From contig JASJDP010000003.1 of assembly GCA_030065095.1 (NCBI GenBank), positions 42,858 through 106,857 of the forward strand: a stretch of 64,000 nt of DNA. Direction: 5' to 3'. The DNA is from Rhodobacter sp. GTDB taxonomy: Bacteria; Pseudomonadota; Alphaproteobacteria; Rhodobacterales; Rhodobacteraceae. Under the pieces are notes generated by a model. That model was not told the DNA's origin. It searched no databases and saw nothing but the letters and a program-made list of their open reading frames with translations. Made by a program: the position numbers and the translations under genes. Shown here piece after piece: positions 16,980 to 26,463 of this stretch. The first letter of the stretch is position 1. Each line of letters starts with the position of its first letter.

Positions 16980-18611
16980 ATGGGCTGGATGACGGACGAA
17001 ACCGGGTTGGAAAAGTGCCGCGCGAATTACGTGCCGCTGACGCCGCTCAGCCACCTGCGCCGCGCCGCCCGTGTCTTTCCCGACCGCGAGGCCGTGGTCT
17101 ACGGCGCTCACCGCACCAGCTATGCCGACTATCACGACCGCTGCACCCGCCTCGCATCTGCACTTGCCACCTTGGGCATCCGGTCCGGCGATGTCGTGGC
17201 GACGCTGCTTCCGAACATTCCGGCCCATGCCGAGGCGCATTTCGGGATTCCCGCCTCGGGCGCCGTGCTCAACACGATCAATATCCGGCTCGATACCGAG
17301 TCCGTCTCCTATATTTTCGGGCATGGCGGCGCCAAGGCCGTGCTTGTCGACACCCAATTCGTCCCCCTCGCCGAAGCCGCCATAGCGGCGATGGACGGTC
17401 CCGGCCCGCAGATCATCGAGGTTGCCGATACCCAGGCGGGGCTTCCCGCGACCGGCAACCACCCTGAATACGAGGACCTCCTCGCCCAAGCGGATCCAAC
17501 GTTTCAATGGGTGATGCCCGACGACGAATGGGAAAGCATCGCGCTCAGCTATACCTCGGGCACCACGGGCCTGCCCAAGGGCGTCGTCTGCCATCACCGC
17601 GGCGCCTATCTGGTGCCGATGGGAACCGTGATCTCCTGGGGCATGACGCTCTACCCGAAATATCTCGCCATCGTACCGCTCTTCCATTGCAACGGCTGGA
17701 ACCACACCTGGATGATCCCTGCGCTCGGCGGCACGGTGATCTGCCTGCGCAACGTCACCGCCAAAGGGATCTATGACGCCATCGCCGACGAGGGGGCCAC
17801 GCATTTCGGCGGCGCGCCCATCGTGCTCAACACCATCGTCAATGCCGACGACGCCGACCGCCGCCCCTTCGATCACACGGTCGAGGTCTTCACCGCCGGC
17901 GCCCCGCCCCCTGCCGCCACCCTGCAGGCCATCGAGCCTCTGGGCTTCAACGTCACCCAGGTCTACGGGTTGACCGAAACCTATGGCCACGTCACCGAAT
18001 GCCTATGGCATGGCGAGCAATGGGACAGCCTGCCAGACGACTCGCGCTACGCCATCAAGGCCCGTACCGGCGTCATGATGCCGATGATGGAGGACGTGAC
18101 CGTCCTCGATCCCGAGACCATGGAACAGGTCCCGATGGACGGCGAAACGCTGGGCGAGGTGATGATCCGCGGCAACTCAGTGATGAAGGGCTACTTCAAG
18201 AATCCCGAAGCCACCGAAAAGGACTTCAAGGGTGGTTATTTCCACTCTGGCGACATCGCCTATCAGCACCCCGATGGCTACATCAAGATCGCCGACCGCG
18301 CCAAGGACATCATCATATCCGGCGGTGAAAACGTCAGTTCGGTCGAGGTCGAGGGCATCCTGATGAAACACCCGGCGGTTTTCCTGTGCGCCGTGGTTGC
18401 GAAACCGGACCAGAAATGGGGCGAGGTGCCTTGCGCCTTCGTCGAGTTGAAGCCGGGCCAGACAGCGGACGAAGGTGAGTTGATCGCGTTTGCCCGCGAG
18501 CGCCTTGCCGGGTTCAAGACCCCGAAACAGGTGGTGTTTCAGGACCTGCCGAAGACCTCGACGGGCAAGATCCAGAAGTTCGAATTGAGGAAGACGGCAG
18601 AGGGGCTCTGA
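16980..18611 (+). CDS. Acyl-CoA synthetase (AMP-binding, ANL superfamily)
   Basis: A 543-residue ATP-dependent acyl-CoA ligase. Core motifs: A3 loop SYTSGTTGLPKGVV, A5 YGLTETYGHV, A7 YFHSGDIAYQHPDGYIKIADRAKDIIISGGENVSSVEVE (hinge and A8), and the catalytic lysine motif PKTSTGKIQKFELR at the C-terminus. GGGGAGGA precedes ATG 16980. The N-terminal MTDETGLEKCRANYVPLTPLSHLRRAARVFPDR matches the plant-AAE-like bacterial group that activates short to medium acids. Likely feeds acyl-CoA to the beta-oxidation genes above. Chain preference not deducible; a DmdB role is possible but unsupported. Confidence 0.9.
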   Translation: MGWMTDETGLEKCRANYVPLTPLSHLRRAARVFPDREAVVYGAHRTSYADYHDRCTRLASALATLGIRSGDVVATLLPNIPAHAEAHFGIPASGAVLNTINIRLDTESVSYIFGHGGAKAVLVDTQFVPLAEAAIAAMDGPGPQIIEVADTQAGLPATGNHPEYEDLLAQADPTFQWVMPDDEWESIALSYTSGTTGLPKGVVCHHRGAYLVPMGTVISWGMTLYPKYLAIVPLFHCNGWNHTWMIPALGGTVICLRNVTAKGIYDAIADEGATHFGGAPIVLNTIVNADDADRRPFDHTVEVFTAGAPPPAATLQAIEPLGFNVTQVYGLTETYGHVTECLWHGEQWDSLPDDSRYAIKARTGVMMPMMEDVTVLDPETMEQVPMDGETLGEVMIRGNSVMKGYFKNPEATEKDFKGGYFHSGDIAYQHPDGYIKIADRAKDIIISGGENVSSVEVEGILMKHPAVFLCAVVAKPDQKWGEVPCAFVELKPGQTADEGELIAFARERLAGFKTPKQVVFQDLPKTSTGKIQKFELRKTAEGL

Positions 18612-18841
18612 CCACGCGCCGGACCAGGGGCGTGGCTTCTGGTTCGGGGATATGCCGGCTGCAACCTCGGAGGGCACCGGCCAAAAGCCACATCTGCCGT
18701 GCATCCTTGCGCAAGAACCCGCCGAGACCCGGGGAATCCTGATCCGCCCGCGCCCGCATTTGACCGGCATCAAATTGCGATGCCGCCTTTCCGGATAGGG
18801 TCGGCGCTCACCCAATTGCATACATTGAGGAGGAGTATGCC

Positions 18842-19618
18842 ATGACTGCAAGGCAGTCCCTGAAGGCGCTCGCCGTGGCGGGCGCGATTGCACTGCTATC
18901 GGCCGTTCCGGTCTTGTCGCAGCCAAATCTTATCGTCTCGGAGTTCGAGATGACCCCGGCGACGCCCGTGCAGGGCCAGCCGGTGAATGTTCGCGTCGGC
19001 GTCTACAACAATGGCAATGTCCCTGCCGGCCCGTTCACGGTGCGGTGGTGGCCGGGCGAGAACTATCCATCGCATGCCTGCTCATGGAACGTGCCTTCGT
19101 TGGCGTTGAGCGGCGGGCGCATCCTGACCTGCACCTATGCCGGATATCCCAGCTGGTACGCCCAGATCCGGACACGCGTTCTCGTCGATGCCGGCAATAC
19201 TGTCCCCGAAGGCAATGAAGCCGACAACGACCGCCGCTACCGGATCCGCGTGAACCAGCCTCCGGCCGCGGCGAAGCCGAACCTGTTCATCTCGGAAATG
19301 TCCCTGAACCCGCCTGTCCCGACCCAGGGCCAGCCTGTCCAGGTGCGCATCGGCGTCTACAACAACGGCGATGTCGCCTCGGGGCCGACCCGGGTCGCCT
19401 GGTGGCCGGGCGAGAACTATCCCGCGCCCGCGTGCACCTGGAACGTCAGTTCGATGAACAGGAACGGCGGGCGCATCCTGACCTGCACCTATTCCGGATA
19501 TCCAAGCTGGTATAGCCGGATCAGGACCAAGGCCGAAGCCGACGTGAACGGCATGGTCGACGAAAAGGATGAGGGCGACAATGCGCGGCTGATGCAGATA
19601 CAGGTCCGCAAGCCCTAG
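18842..19618 (+). CDS. Secreted tandem CARDB-domain protein
   Basis: A 258-residue protein with a Sec signal peptide (charged MTARQSLK, hydrophobic ALAVAGAIALLSAVPVL, cleavage near residue 26) and two copies of a CARDB-like Ig fold: residues 28-138 and 146-256. The copies are near duplicates: QGQPVNVRVGVYNNGNV against QGQPVQVRIGVYNNGDV, and GGRILTCTYAGYPSWY against GGRILTCTYSGYPSWY. Each copy has two cysteines (80/97 and 198/215) that could form a disulfide. CARDB domains mediate adhesion or polymer binding outside the cell. GAGGAGGAG precedes ATG 18842. It stands alone between acyl-CoA synthetase and a strong terminator. Confidence 0.85.
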   Translation: MTARQSLKALAVAGAIALLSAVPVLSQPNLIVSEFEMTPATPVQGQPVNVRVGVYNNGNVPAGPFTVRWWPGENYPSHACSWNVPSLALSGGRILTCTYAGYPSWYAQIRTRVLVDAGNTVPEGNEADNDRRYRIRVNQPPAAAKPNLFISEMSLNPPVPTQGQPVQVRIGVYNNGDVASGPTRVAWWPGENYPAPACTWNVSSMNRNGGRILTCTYSGYPSWYSRIRTKAEADVNGMVDEKDEGDNARLMQIQVRKP

Positions 19619-19649
19619 CGGCGCGACCGGCACATCGCACCTACAAGAC

Positions 19650-19678
19650 CGGGCCCGGCCATGCGCCGGGCCCGTTTT
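19650..19678 (+). terminator. Intrinsic terminator after the CARDB gene
   Basis: Perfect 10-base stem CGGGCCCGGC / GCCGGGCCCG around a 5-base loop CATGC, followed by TTTT. Thirty-two bases after the CARDB stop. Confidence 0.9.
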
Positions 19679-19782
19679 CGTGACACCCGCCGCCGCGCTT
19701 GCCGTCTCGGTCATTGGCACACCCCAAATCTTGCGGTATTGTTCCGCAAAACAACAGCATCGAGCAGACACCGCGCGCACCC

Positions 19783-20799
19783 ATGACGGCGCTCACCGAG
19801 TATCAACGGCTGGAAACCCCCGGCGTGTGGCGTGCCTCGCCCGACGACCAGCGCCGCGACGTTATCGTCTCGGTCGGCGACGCGACGCTGGTTATCTACG
19901 ACATGGCCGATCGGGCGCTGGCGCATTGGTCGCTGCCGGCGGTCGAACGCCTGAACCAGGGCAACCGCCCCGCCCTCTATAGTCCGGGAATGGATTCGCC
20001 CGAAGAACTGGAACTCGCAGACGACATGATGGTCGATGCCATAGAAACGGTGCGCCGTGCCATTGCCAAACGCCGCCCGCAACCCGGCCGCCTGCGCTTT
20101 TTCCTGCTTGGCGGCGGCCTCGCCGCCGTCATCGCGCTTGGCATATTCTGGCTGCCGGACGCCCTTGTCACCCACACCACGGCCGTTGTCCCCGACGCCA
20201 AACGCACCGAACTGGGCACCCGGCTTTTGGCCAATATCCGCCGCATCGCCGGCGCGCCGTGCACCACGCCGCGCGGCAACCGCGCGCTTGACCGGCTTTA
20301 TTCTCGGCTTCTCGGCGACCGTCCGGGCGAGATCATCGTCCTGCCGGGCGGCATCGCCGAAACCGCGCATCTGCCCGGCGGCCTGATTTTGATGAACCGC
20401 ACCCTGGTCGAAGATCACGAAGATCCCAACGCGGCGGCGGGCTTTGTCCTCGCCGAGGCGTTGCGGGCCGAAACCCGGGACCCTGTCGGGTCGCTTTTGC
20501 GCGCCACCGGCCCGGTCACCGCATTCCGCCTGCTCACCACCGGCGACATCCCCAAGGCGGATCTCGCCAGCTATGCCGAAAGCCTGCTGGCGGCGGCACC
20601 GGCCGATGTGCCCCCAGAGGTCCTGCTGTCGCGCTTCGCCGAGGCGCGCGTGCCCGCGACCCCCTACGCCTACGCCCGCGACATATCCGGCGAATCCACC
20701 CTGCCCCTGATCGAGGCCGATCCGATCCCACCTGGCGGCGGCCAAACGGTCTTGCCCGACGGCGACTGGGTCAGCCTGCAGGGCATCTGCGGCGAATAA
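19783..20799 (+). CDS. Membrane protein with degenerate M48-like peptidase domain
   Basis: A 338-residue protein with a cytoplasmic N-terminal region (1-100), one transmembrane helix (about 106-124) and a C-terminal domain. The segment IVLPGGIAETAHLPGGLILMNRTLVEDHEDPNAAAGFVLAEALRAETRDP reads like the M48 (HtpX/Oma1-type) core, where family members have a LPGG..hh.N.L....d...la.VLAHEhaH arrangement. Here the HExxH box is replaced by Glu-Ala-Leu-Arg-Ala (225-229), so the zinc ligands are lost. It would therefore be a pseudo-peptidase, perhaps a scaffold or regulator. The alternative is an unrelated hypothetical protein with chance similarity. Confidence 0.7.
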   Translation: MTALTEYQRLETPGVWRASPDDQRRDVIVSVGDATLVIYDMADRALAHWSLPAVERLNQGNRPALYSPGMDSPEELELADDMMVDAIETVRRAIAKRRPQPGRLRFFLLGGGLAAVIALGIFWLPDALVTHTTAVVPDAKRTELGTRLLANIRRIAGAPCTTPRGNRALDRLYSRLLGDRPGEIIVLPGGIAETAHLPGGLILMNRTLVEDHEDPNAAAGFVLAEALRAETRDPVGSLLRATGPVTAFRLLTTGDIPKADLASYAESLLAAAPADVPPEVLLSRFAEARVPATPYAYARDISGESTLPLIEADPIPPGGGQTVLPDGDWVSLQGICGE

Positions 20800-20920
20800 C
20801 CGCCCGGAGCAGCGGCGAAGCCGCGACTGACCGCGGCGAATTACGCCTGCGGTTGCAGATCGCCATTCCACCGCCACCCGTCACGCGCCATAAATGCACC
20901 AGACCCTGACAGGAGATCCG

Positions 20921-22033
20921 ATGACCCGCACCGCGTTTTTCTGGGACGAACGTTGTTTCTGGCACGGCGGCGGAAATTATGCGTTTACGCTGCCCGTCGG
21001 CGGTCTGGTCCAGCCGCTGGCCGCCGGCGGACTGCCGGAAAATCCCGAAACCAAGCGGCGGCTGAAGAATCTCATCGATGCCACCGGCCTGATCCAAGAG
21101 CTCGACGCGCAAGGCGCCGACCCCGCAACATGGGACGATCTTGCCCGGGTCCATCCGCCTGGCTTCCTGACGGAGTTCAAGGCGCTGTCCGATGCGAACG
21201 GCGGCGAGCTTGGCCTGCGCACACCCTTCGCGAAAGGCGGTTTCGAGGTTGCCGCGCTCTCCGCCGGCCTCGCCAAGGCGGCACTGTTCCAGGTTCTGCG
21301 GGGCCGTGCCCGAAACGCCTATGCCCTGTCCCGCCCGCCCGGCCATCACTGTCTTCCCGACCATCCCAACGGCTTCTGCCTTCTGGCCAATATCGCCGTC
21401 GCCATCCACGCCGCCCGCGCCGCAGGCCTGGCAACACGGGTCGCCGTCGTCGACTGGGACGTGCACCACGGCAACGGCACCGAGGCGATCTTCATCGCCG
21501 ACCCCGATGTCCTGACCGTTTCGCTGCATCAGGACCGCAACTACCCAATGGACACCGGCGCCGCAGAGGTCACCGGCGAGGGCGCAGGCCAGGGCGCCAA
21601 CATGAACGTCCCCCTGCCGCCCGGCGCGGGCCACACCACTTATTGCCAAGCCATGGACCGGCTCGTGATCCCGGCGCTGCAGCGCTTCGAGCCCGAGATC
21701 ATCGTCGTCGCCTGCGGCTATGACGCCGCGGCCATCGATCCGCTCGGCCGCATGCTCGCCACTGCCGACACCTTCCGCCAGATCACACGCAGGATTCGGC
21801 AAGTCGCTGACGACCTTTGCGGGGGAAAACTCGTCCTTGTCCATGAAGGCGGCTATTCCGAGGTCTACGTCCCATTTTGCGGCCACGCCGTTCTGGAAGA
21901 GCTTTCCGGCACTTCGATTTCGGCCCCTGATCCGTTTGCCGAAACCTTCGCGGCCCGCCAGCCCGGCGCGCGCCTGCAAGCCGCCTATGATGCGATCGTC
22001 GCCGATCTCGCCGCCCATTTTTCGCTGCCCTGA
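20921..22033 (+). CDS. Histone deacetylase/acetylpolyamine amidohydrolase family protein
   Basis: A 370-residue zinc amidohydrolase of the class II HDAC-like family, cytoplasmic. The charge-relay histidines are His142/His143 in SRPPGHHC; zinc ligands are Asp180 and His182 in DWDVHHGNGT and the aspartate in CGYDAAAIDPLGRM; EGGYSEVYVPF is the tyrosine-loop. Bacterial members remove acetyl from polyamines or small amides. ATG 20921 has an AGGAG box 6 bases upstream; the frame opens earlier at 20894 but without one. First gene of a three-gene run with the nitroreductase and EI24 genes. Confidence 0.9.
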   Translation: MTRTAFFWDERCFWHGGGNYAFTLPVGGLVQPLAAGGLPENPETKRRLKNLIDATGLIQELDAQGADPATWDDLARVHPPGFLTEFKALSDANGGELGLRTPFAKGGFEVAALSAGLAKAALFQVLRGRARNAYALSRPPGHHCLPDHPNGFCLLANIAVAIHAARAAGLATRVAVVDWDVHHGNGTEAIFIADPDVLTVSLHQDRNYPMDTGAAEVTGEGAGQGANMNVPLPPGAGHTTYCQAMDRLVIPALQRFEPEIIVVACGYDAAAIDPLGRMLATADTFRQITRRIRQVADDLCGGKLVLVHEGGYSEVYVPFCGHAVLEELSGTSISAPDPFAETFAARQPGARLQAAYDAIVADLAAHFSLP

Positions 22034-22087
22034 CTTGAACCGGGCGCCCTGCGCGCCGACATGACCCTCGACCGATCCGGAGACCCC

Positions 22088-22666
22088 ATGCCAGCCCCCA
22101 ACCCCGCCACGCTCGACTTTCTGCTCACCCGCCGGTCGCGGCCCGCCAAGACGCTGACCACCCCGGTTCCGGATCGCGAGACACTGATAACCTTGCTCAC
22201 GGCGGCCGCCCGCAGCCCCGACCACGGCAAGCTTGAACCCTGGCGCTTCATCGTGCTGGAGAGGCCCGCGCTGCAGCGGCTTGCGAGCCTTTCGCAGACC
22301 CGCGGCGACGCTCTTGGCGTCGAGCCCGAGAAGGTCGCCAAGGGCGTCGCGCAATATGCCATGGCCGACCTTGCCGTCGCGGTGATCGCCAGCCCGAAGC
22401 CATCCGAAAAGATCCCCCGGATCGAACAGACCTACTCGGCCGGTGCCGTTTGCCTGGCGCTTCTGAACGCCGCGCTGGCCGCCGGCTGGGGGGCGAATTG
22501 GCTGACCGGCTGGGCAAGCCACGACCCGGCCTTCTGTGCCGAAGGCCTGGGGCTGGAGCCCCATGAATCCGTCGCGGGCCTGATCCATATCGGCACGGAA
22601 ACCTCCGCCCCCCCGGAACGGCCCCGCCCCGATCTCGACGCGATCACGACCTGGGTAACATCTTGA
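22088..22666 (+). CDS. Nitroreductase family protein
   Basis: A 192-residue FMN-dependent nitroreductase-fold protein of the single-domain YdjA-like type. The phosphate-binding RRSRPAKTL and the AAARSPDHGKLEPWRFIV segment are characteristic, as is the C-terminal TYSAGAVCLALLNAALAAGWGANWLTGW helix that lines the FMN site. Substrate unknown; NAD(P)H-dependent reduction of nitro or quinone compounds is the family activity. Its stop shares bases with the TTG start of the EI24 gene (TTGA), showing coupling. Confidence 0.88.
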   Translation: MPAPNPATLDFLLTRRSRPAKTLTTPVPDRETLITLLTAAARSPDHGKLEPWRFIVLERPALQRLASLSQTRGDALGVEPEKVAKGVAQYAMADLAVAVIASPKPSEKIPRIEQTYSAGAVCLALLNAALAAGWGANWLTGWASHDPAFCAEGLGLEPHESVAGLIHIGTETSAPPERPRPDLDAITTWVTS

Positions 22667-23352
22667 TATTCGGGGATTTCCTAAAGGCTCTCGGCCAGAC
22701 CGGAGACCCCCGTTTTCGCCGGGTTCTGTTTCTGGGCCTCGGCCTGACGATCGCCCTGCTCTTTGCCGTCTACGCGGTGTTTCTCGGCGTCGTGAACTGG
22801 CTTGCCCCCGACACCGTCACCTTGCCGATTCTGGGAGAGGTCACCTGGGTCGACGACCTGCTGTCGGGCGCCTCGATTCTTCTGATGATCTTCCTGTCGG
22901 TGTTCCTGATGGTGCCTGTCGCATCCGCCTTTACCGGCATCTTTCTCGAAGACGTGGCGCAAGCCGTCGAGGACCGGCATTACCCTAACCTGCCCCCCGT
23001 TCCCCGGCTGCCCTTCACCGAATCGCTGACCGACAGTCTGAACTTCCTCGCCGTTATCGTCGTGGCGAACCTTCTGGCACTGGTGCTGTACGTCTTCTTC
23101 GTGCCCGCCGCACCGTTCATCTTCTGGGGGCTGAACGGCTATCTGCTCGGCCGGGAATACTTCCAGCTCGTCGCGATGCGCCGCATCGGCAGAAAGGACG
23201 CAAAGGCCGCGTTCCGCCGCAACGTCGCGGCGGTCTGGCTGGCGGGCCTGCTGATGGCCATCCCGCTCAGCGTGCCGATCCTCAATCTGATCATCCCGAT
23301 CCTGGGTGCGGCGACCTTCACCCATCTGTTTCACCGGCTGGAACGGATCTGA
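22663..23352 (+). CDS. EI24 domain-containing (CysZ-like) membrane protein
   Basis: A 229-residue inner-membrane protein with about four long helices. It starts at a TTG overlapping the previous stop; no ATG is nearby. The stretch SGASILLMIFLSVFLMVPVASAFTGIFLEDVAQAVEDRHY and the C-terminal FIFWGLNGYLLGREYFQLVAMRRIGRKDA plus NLIIPILGAATFTHLFHRL are the EI24/CysZ hallmarks. CysZ proteins import sulfate, and others are of unknown role in Rhodobacteraceae. No cysteine-biosynthesis gene is adjacent, so a sulfate role is unproven. Confidence 0.85.
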   Translation: MIFGDFLKALGQTGDPRFRRVLFLGLGLTIALLFAVYAVFLGVVNWLAPDTVTLPILGEVTWVDDLLSGASILLMIFLSVFLMVPVASAFTGIFLEDVAQAVEDRHYPNLPPVPRLPFTESLTDSLNFLAVIVVANLLALVLYVFFVPAAPFIFWGLNGYLLGREYFQLVAMRRIGRKDAKAAFRRNVAAVWLAGLLMAIPLSVPILNLIIPILGAATFTHLFHRLERI

Positions 23353-23506
23353 CACAAGCTGGCGCCGCGGTCGGCCAAGAAAGCGCTCTTGCCCCTTCGA
23401 AGACGTCGGCGGCCTCCTCTCCGAAACGGAAGCCAGGCCTCGATGCGTCGTGGGTCAATCGCATGGTCGTTTTTTGGCCTGTAGCGGTTAATGCTTATCA
23501 AGCACG

Positions 23507-23706
23507 AAGCCGCGCCATCGCCGACCCGCGGGGAGGCGACCCGGACCTGAGAACGGCTCGATTTATCCCAGCAAAGTCCGAACGACCTCAACACGGCACG
23601 CGCCGTCAGAAAATCGCCTCCCCTCCGGGGCGGGTCGGCGATGGCGCGGCGGCCTACGGCCTTGATTCCGCGCCTGAAGACGGGTTGCGAACGCCTGCTC
23701 CAGGCC
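23507..23706 (-). repeat. Dispersed palindromic-end repeat, copy B (inverted)
   Basis: Reverse orientation of copy A. Inverted ends CGCCATCGCCGACCCGC (23513-23529) and GCGGGTCGGCGATGGCG (23630-23646) are perfectly complementary. The conserved core (GGGATAAA and CGAGCCGTTC on the minus strand) and the GCGGAATCAAGGCCG flank are present. It lies between two convergent genes, EI24 (end 23352) and the SLC5-histidine kinase (end 23776), and the 423-base gap holds nothing else that I can recognise. Confidence 0.85.
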
Positions 23707-23775
23707 AGAAACGATCAATCGGCGGATCCATCGAAGCTCCTCCCGATCCTGGCGCTCCTCTTCGCCTGGCCGCGC

Positions 23776-26463
23776 CTATTCGGCTGCCTTCGCCTGCGCG
23801 ACCGGCAACCGTACCCGAAACGCCGCACCGCCCTGACCCGGCAAATAGCCGATCGACCCGCCAAGCTTGGCAACGATCTCGCGACAAATCGCCAAGCCCA
23901 GGCCCGCCCCGCCGGCGCGGCTCTGATCGGTCAGGCGGGCGAATTTTTCGAAGATCATCGATTGGCTGGCCTTGGGGATGCCAGAGCCGTTGTCGATGAA
24001 GTCGACCACCAACGCATTGCCTTGCTGCGAGGCGGTTACGCGCAACTCCGGCGCCGCGGCGTCACAGTATTTCCGGGCATTGGCGATGAGGTTGATAAAG
24101 ACCTGCGCCAGCCGGTCCGCATCCGTCACCAGCGCGATGTCCTCGGCGCCGGGATCGCGCCGGATCGTCAAGCTGCGCTCCGCCTCCATCGAGCCGGACG
24201 AGGTCACGGCCCGGTCGAGGATCTGGTTCAGATTGGCGTCCTGCCAGTTCAGCGACACCTGGCCGTTTTCCAGAACGCTCAGATCCAGAAGGTCGTCGAG
24301 CAGCCGGGTCAGCCGGATCGCCTCGTCATGGATGATGGTCGAGAACTTCGCCTGATCGGCCTCGGACATCGGACCGGACATCAGGATCTCCGAGAATGCG
24401 CGGATCGAGGTCATCGGCGTGCGCAATTCATGGCTGATCTGGCTGAGAAACGCGTCTTTCTGGATCGAAAGCTGGGTCAGTTTCTCGTTGGCGTCGCGCA
24501 GTTGGGCCGCGGTGTTGGACAATTCCTTGGACTTGGCTTCGAGCTGGCTGGAATATTCCATGATCTGCGCTGTCTCGTCGGCCACCGCCATCAGGTCCTC
24601 GACGGACACGGCCGCACCGCCCGTGATCTGACCGACCATGGCGTTTGCCGTCGCAGCCCCGACCGAGCCGGCAAGCTCGCGCTCCAGCGTCTCGACGAAA
24701 TCGGGGGTGGTATCCGGCAGATAGCCCGCCTTGCCCTGGGCCTGCGCCTCGGCCTGGAACAGCGCCTGCGCCTCGGCGGGGCCAAGGATGCGCTGGGTCA
24801 TGATCAGCAGGTCCTCGGCCTCGGGCGTGCTGCGGGTCCAGCCGGGCGCGTTGCGGGAATAGTCGTAGACATTGACGAACTGCGCGCCCTGCAGCCGTTC
24901 CAGCGGTTCGGGAAAGCTGGCGAGCGAGCCGAGGAAGAATCCTGCGGTGTTGATCACCATCGACCAGAAGACGGCATGCACCACCGGGTCGAGCCCTTCG
25001 ACGCCGAAGAGGGCGCGCGGCCGCAACCAGCCGACCCCCCAGGGACCGTCCTGCAGAACCGTGGCCGACAGCAGGAAGCTGTCGCCGAAGCTGGGCAGAA
25101 ACAGCGTGTACGCCCAGATGGCGAAGCCGAGGATCAGGCCGATGGCAGCGCCGTTGCGGGTGGCCCCGCGCCAGAACAGGCCGCCCAGCATGGCCGGCAG
25201 AACCTGGGCGACACCGACAAAGGCGATCAGGCCGATGGCAGCCAGCGCCTCGCTGCCGCCGGAGAAGCGGAAGTAGAGATAGCCCAGAGCGAGAATCGCG
25301 GCGATCGAGATTCGGCGGGCGAGAATGACAACGTCGCGAACGTCGCCCGACATGCTGGCGCCGCCCTTGCGGGTGCTGAGCCAGATCGGCATGACGATGT
25401 GGTTCGACACCATGGTGGCCAGCGCGATGGCGGCGACGATGACCATCGAGGTGGCGCTCGAGAACCCGCCGAGGAAACTGAGCATCGCCAGGCCCTCCTG
25501 GTCGAGCGCCAGAGGCACGGTCAGAACGTAAAGGTCGGGGTTGCCGCCGGGCAGGACGGTCAGGCCGATAACCGCGATCGGGATCACGAAAAGGCTCATC
25601 GCAAAGAGGTAAAGCGGAAAGGCCCAGGACGCGACGGCGACCTGTTGCTCGTCGGCATTCTCGACGACCATCACCTGAAACATGCGCGGCAGACACAGGA
25701 ACGCGGCGGCGGACAGAAAGATCAAGGTAGCCCAGCGTCCGCCGGCAAGGTTCCAGTCGGCGATCCGCGAGGCGTCGATGCGGGCCATCATGTCGGCGGG
25801 ACCGCCGGCGACGCCCCAGACGACGAAGACGCCGACGGCCACAAGCGCGACCAGCTTGACGACGGCCTCCAGTGCGATGGCGGTGACCACGCCGTGGTGT
25901 CGTTCGTTGACGTCGAGCGACCGCGTGCCGAAGAGGATGGCGAACAGAGCCAATCCTGCGGCGACGGCGAGGGCCGTGTTGGAGAGTGACGCAAACTCCG
26001 GCACCGCGCCGCCATCGCCGGAAAAGACCGAGAACGACAATGTCACCGACTGCAGTTGCAGGGCGATGTAGGGCGTTGTGCCGATCACCGCGAGCAGTGT
26101 GACGATGACGCCCAAAAGGTTCGACTTGCCGTAGCGCGACGAGATCAGGTCGGCGATCGAGGTGATGCGCTGGCTGCGGCCGATGCGGACCAGTTTACGC
26201 ACCAGCCACCACCAGCCGATCATCACCAGCGTGGGACCGAGATAGATGGTGACGAATTCCAGGCCCGAGCGCACGGCGTAGCCCACCGCGCCGTAAAACG
26301 TCCAGGCGGTGCAGTAGATCGACAGCGACAGGGTGTAGACCAGGGGTGACCGCAGCCAGCCGACCGCGCCGCGTTCGGCGCGCTTCTCGGCGGCGAAGGC
26401 AACCAGAAACAAGGTCGCCACATAGACCAGACACACCAGAACAAGAACGTTGAAGCCGATCAT
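23776..26463 (-). CDS. SLC5-type transporter domain fused to sensor histidine kinase (CbrA/CrbS/MxtR-like)
   Basis: An 895-residue inner-membrane sensor. Residues 1-520 are a sodium/solute symporter (SSS/SLC5) domain with about 13 helices (TLSLSIYCTAWTFYGAVGYA, LGGFSSATSMVIVAAIALATM). A linker of about 150 residues with a coiled coil leads to the DHp domain, phospho-acceptor His near residue 676 in SQISHELRTPM, and the HATPase_c domain (NLIANARKYCDA N-box, DFIDNGSGIP, GGAGLGLAICREIV). Relatives CbrA, CrbS and MxtR control acetate or amino acid use, often acs; an acs gene lies at 41826. It overlaps the small membrane protein gene by 4 bases. Confidence 0.93.
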   Translation of the reverse strand: MIGFNVLVLVCLVYVATLFLVAFAAEKRAERGAVGWLRSPLVYTLSLSIYCTAWTFYGAVGYAVRSGLEFVTIYLGPTLVMIGWWWLVRKLVRIGRSQRITSIADLISSRYGKSNLLGVIVTLLAVIGTTPYIALQLQSVTLSFSVFSGDGGAVPEFASLSNTALAVAAGLALFAILFGTRSLDVNERHHGVVTAIALEAVVKLVALVAVGVFVVWGVAGGPADMMARIDASRIADWNLAGGRWATLIFLSAAAFLCLPRMFQVMVVENADEQQVAVASWAFPLYLFAMSLFVIPIAVIGLTVLPGGNPDLYVLTVPLALDQEGLAMLSFLGGFSSATSMVIVAAIALATMVSNHIVMPIWLSTRKGGASMSGDVRDVVILARRISIAAILALGYLYFRFSGGSEALAAIGLIAFVGVAQVLPAMLGGLFWRGATRNGAAIGLILGFAIWAYTLFLPSFGDSFLLSATVLQDGPWGVGWLRPRALFGVEGLDPVVHAVFWSMVINTAGFFLGSLASFPEPLERLQGAQFVNVYDYSRNAPGWTRSTPEAEDLLIMTQRILGPAEAQALFQAEAQAQGKAGYLPDTTPDFVETLERELAGSVGAATANAMVGQITGGAAVSVEDLMAVADETAQIMEYSSQLEAKSKELSNTAAQLRDANEKLTQLSIQKDAFLSQISHELRTPMTSIRAFSEILMSGPMSEADQAKFSTIIHDEAIRLTRLLDDLLDLSVLENGQVSLNWQDANLNQILDRAVTSSGSMEAERSLTIRRDPGAEDIALVTDADRLAQVFINLIANARKYCDAAAPELRVTASQQGNALVVDFIDNGSGIPKASQSMIFEKFARLTDQSRAGGAGLGLAICREIVAKLGGSIGYLPGQGGAAFRVRLPVAQAKAAE

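Noticed and set aside
23507..23706. Repeat copy B as an ordinary terminator for the two convergent genes
   Set aside because: It is far longer than a terminator, has no T-run at the stem, and the same sequence is found at three other sites, including after accC and in a same-strand gap.
23641..25989. 782-codon plus-strand frame opposite the SLC5-histidine kinase
   Set aside because: Antisense shadow without ribosome site; the kinase has all its motifs on the other strand.
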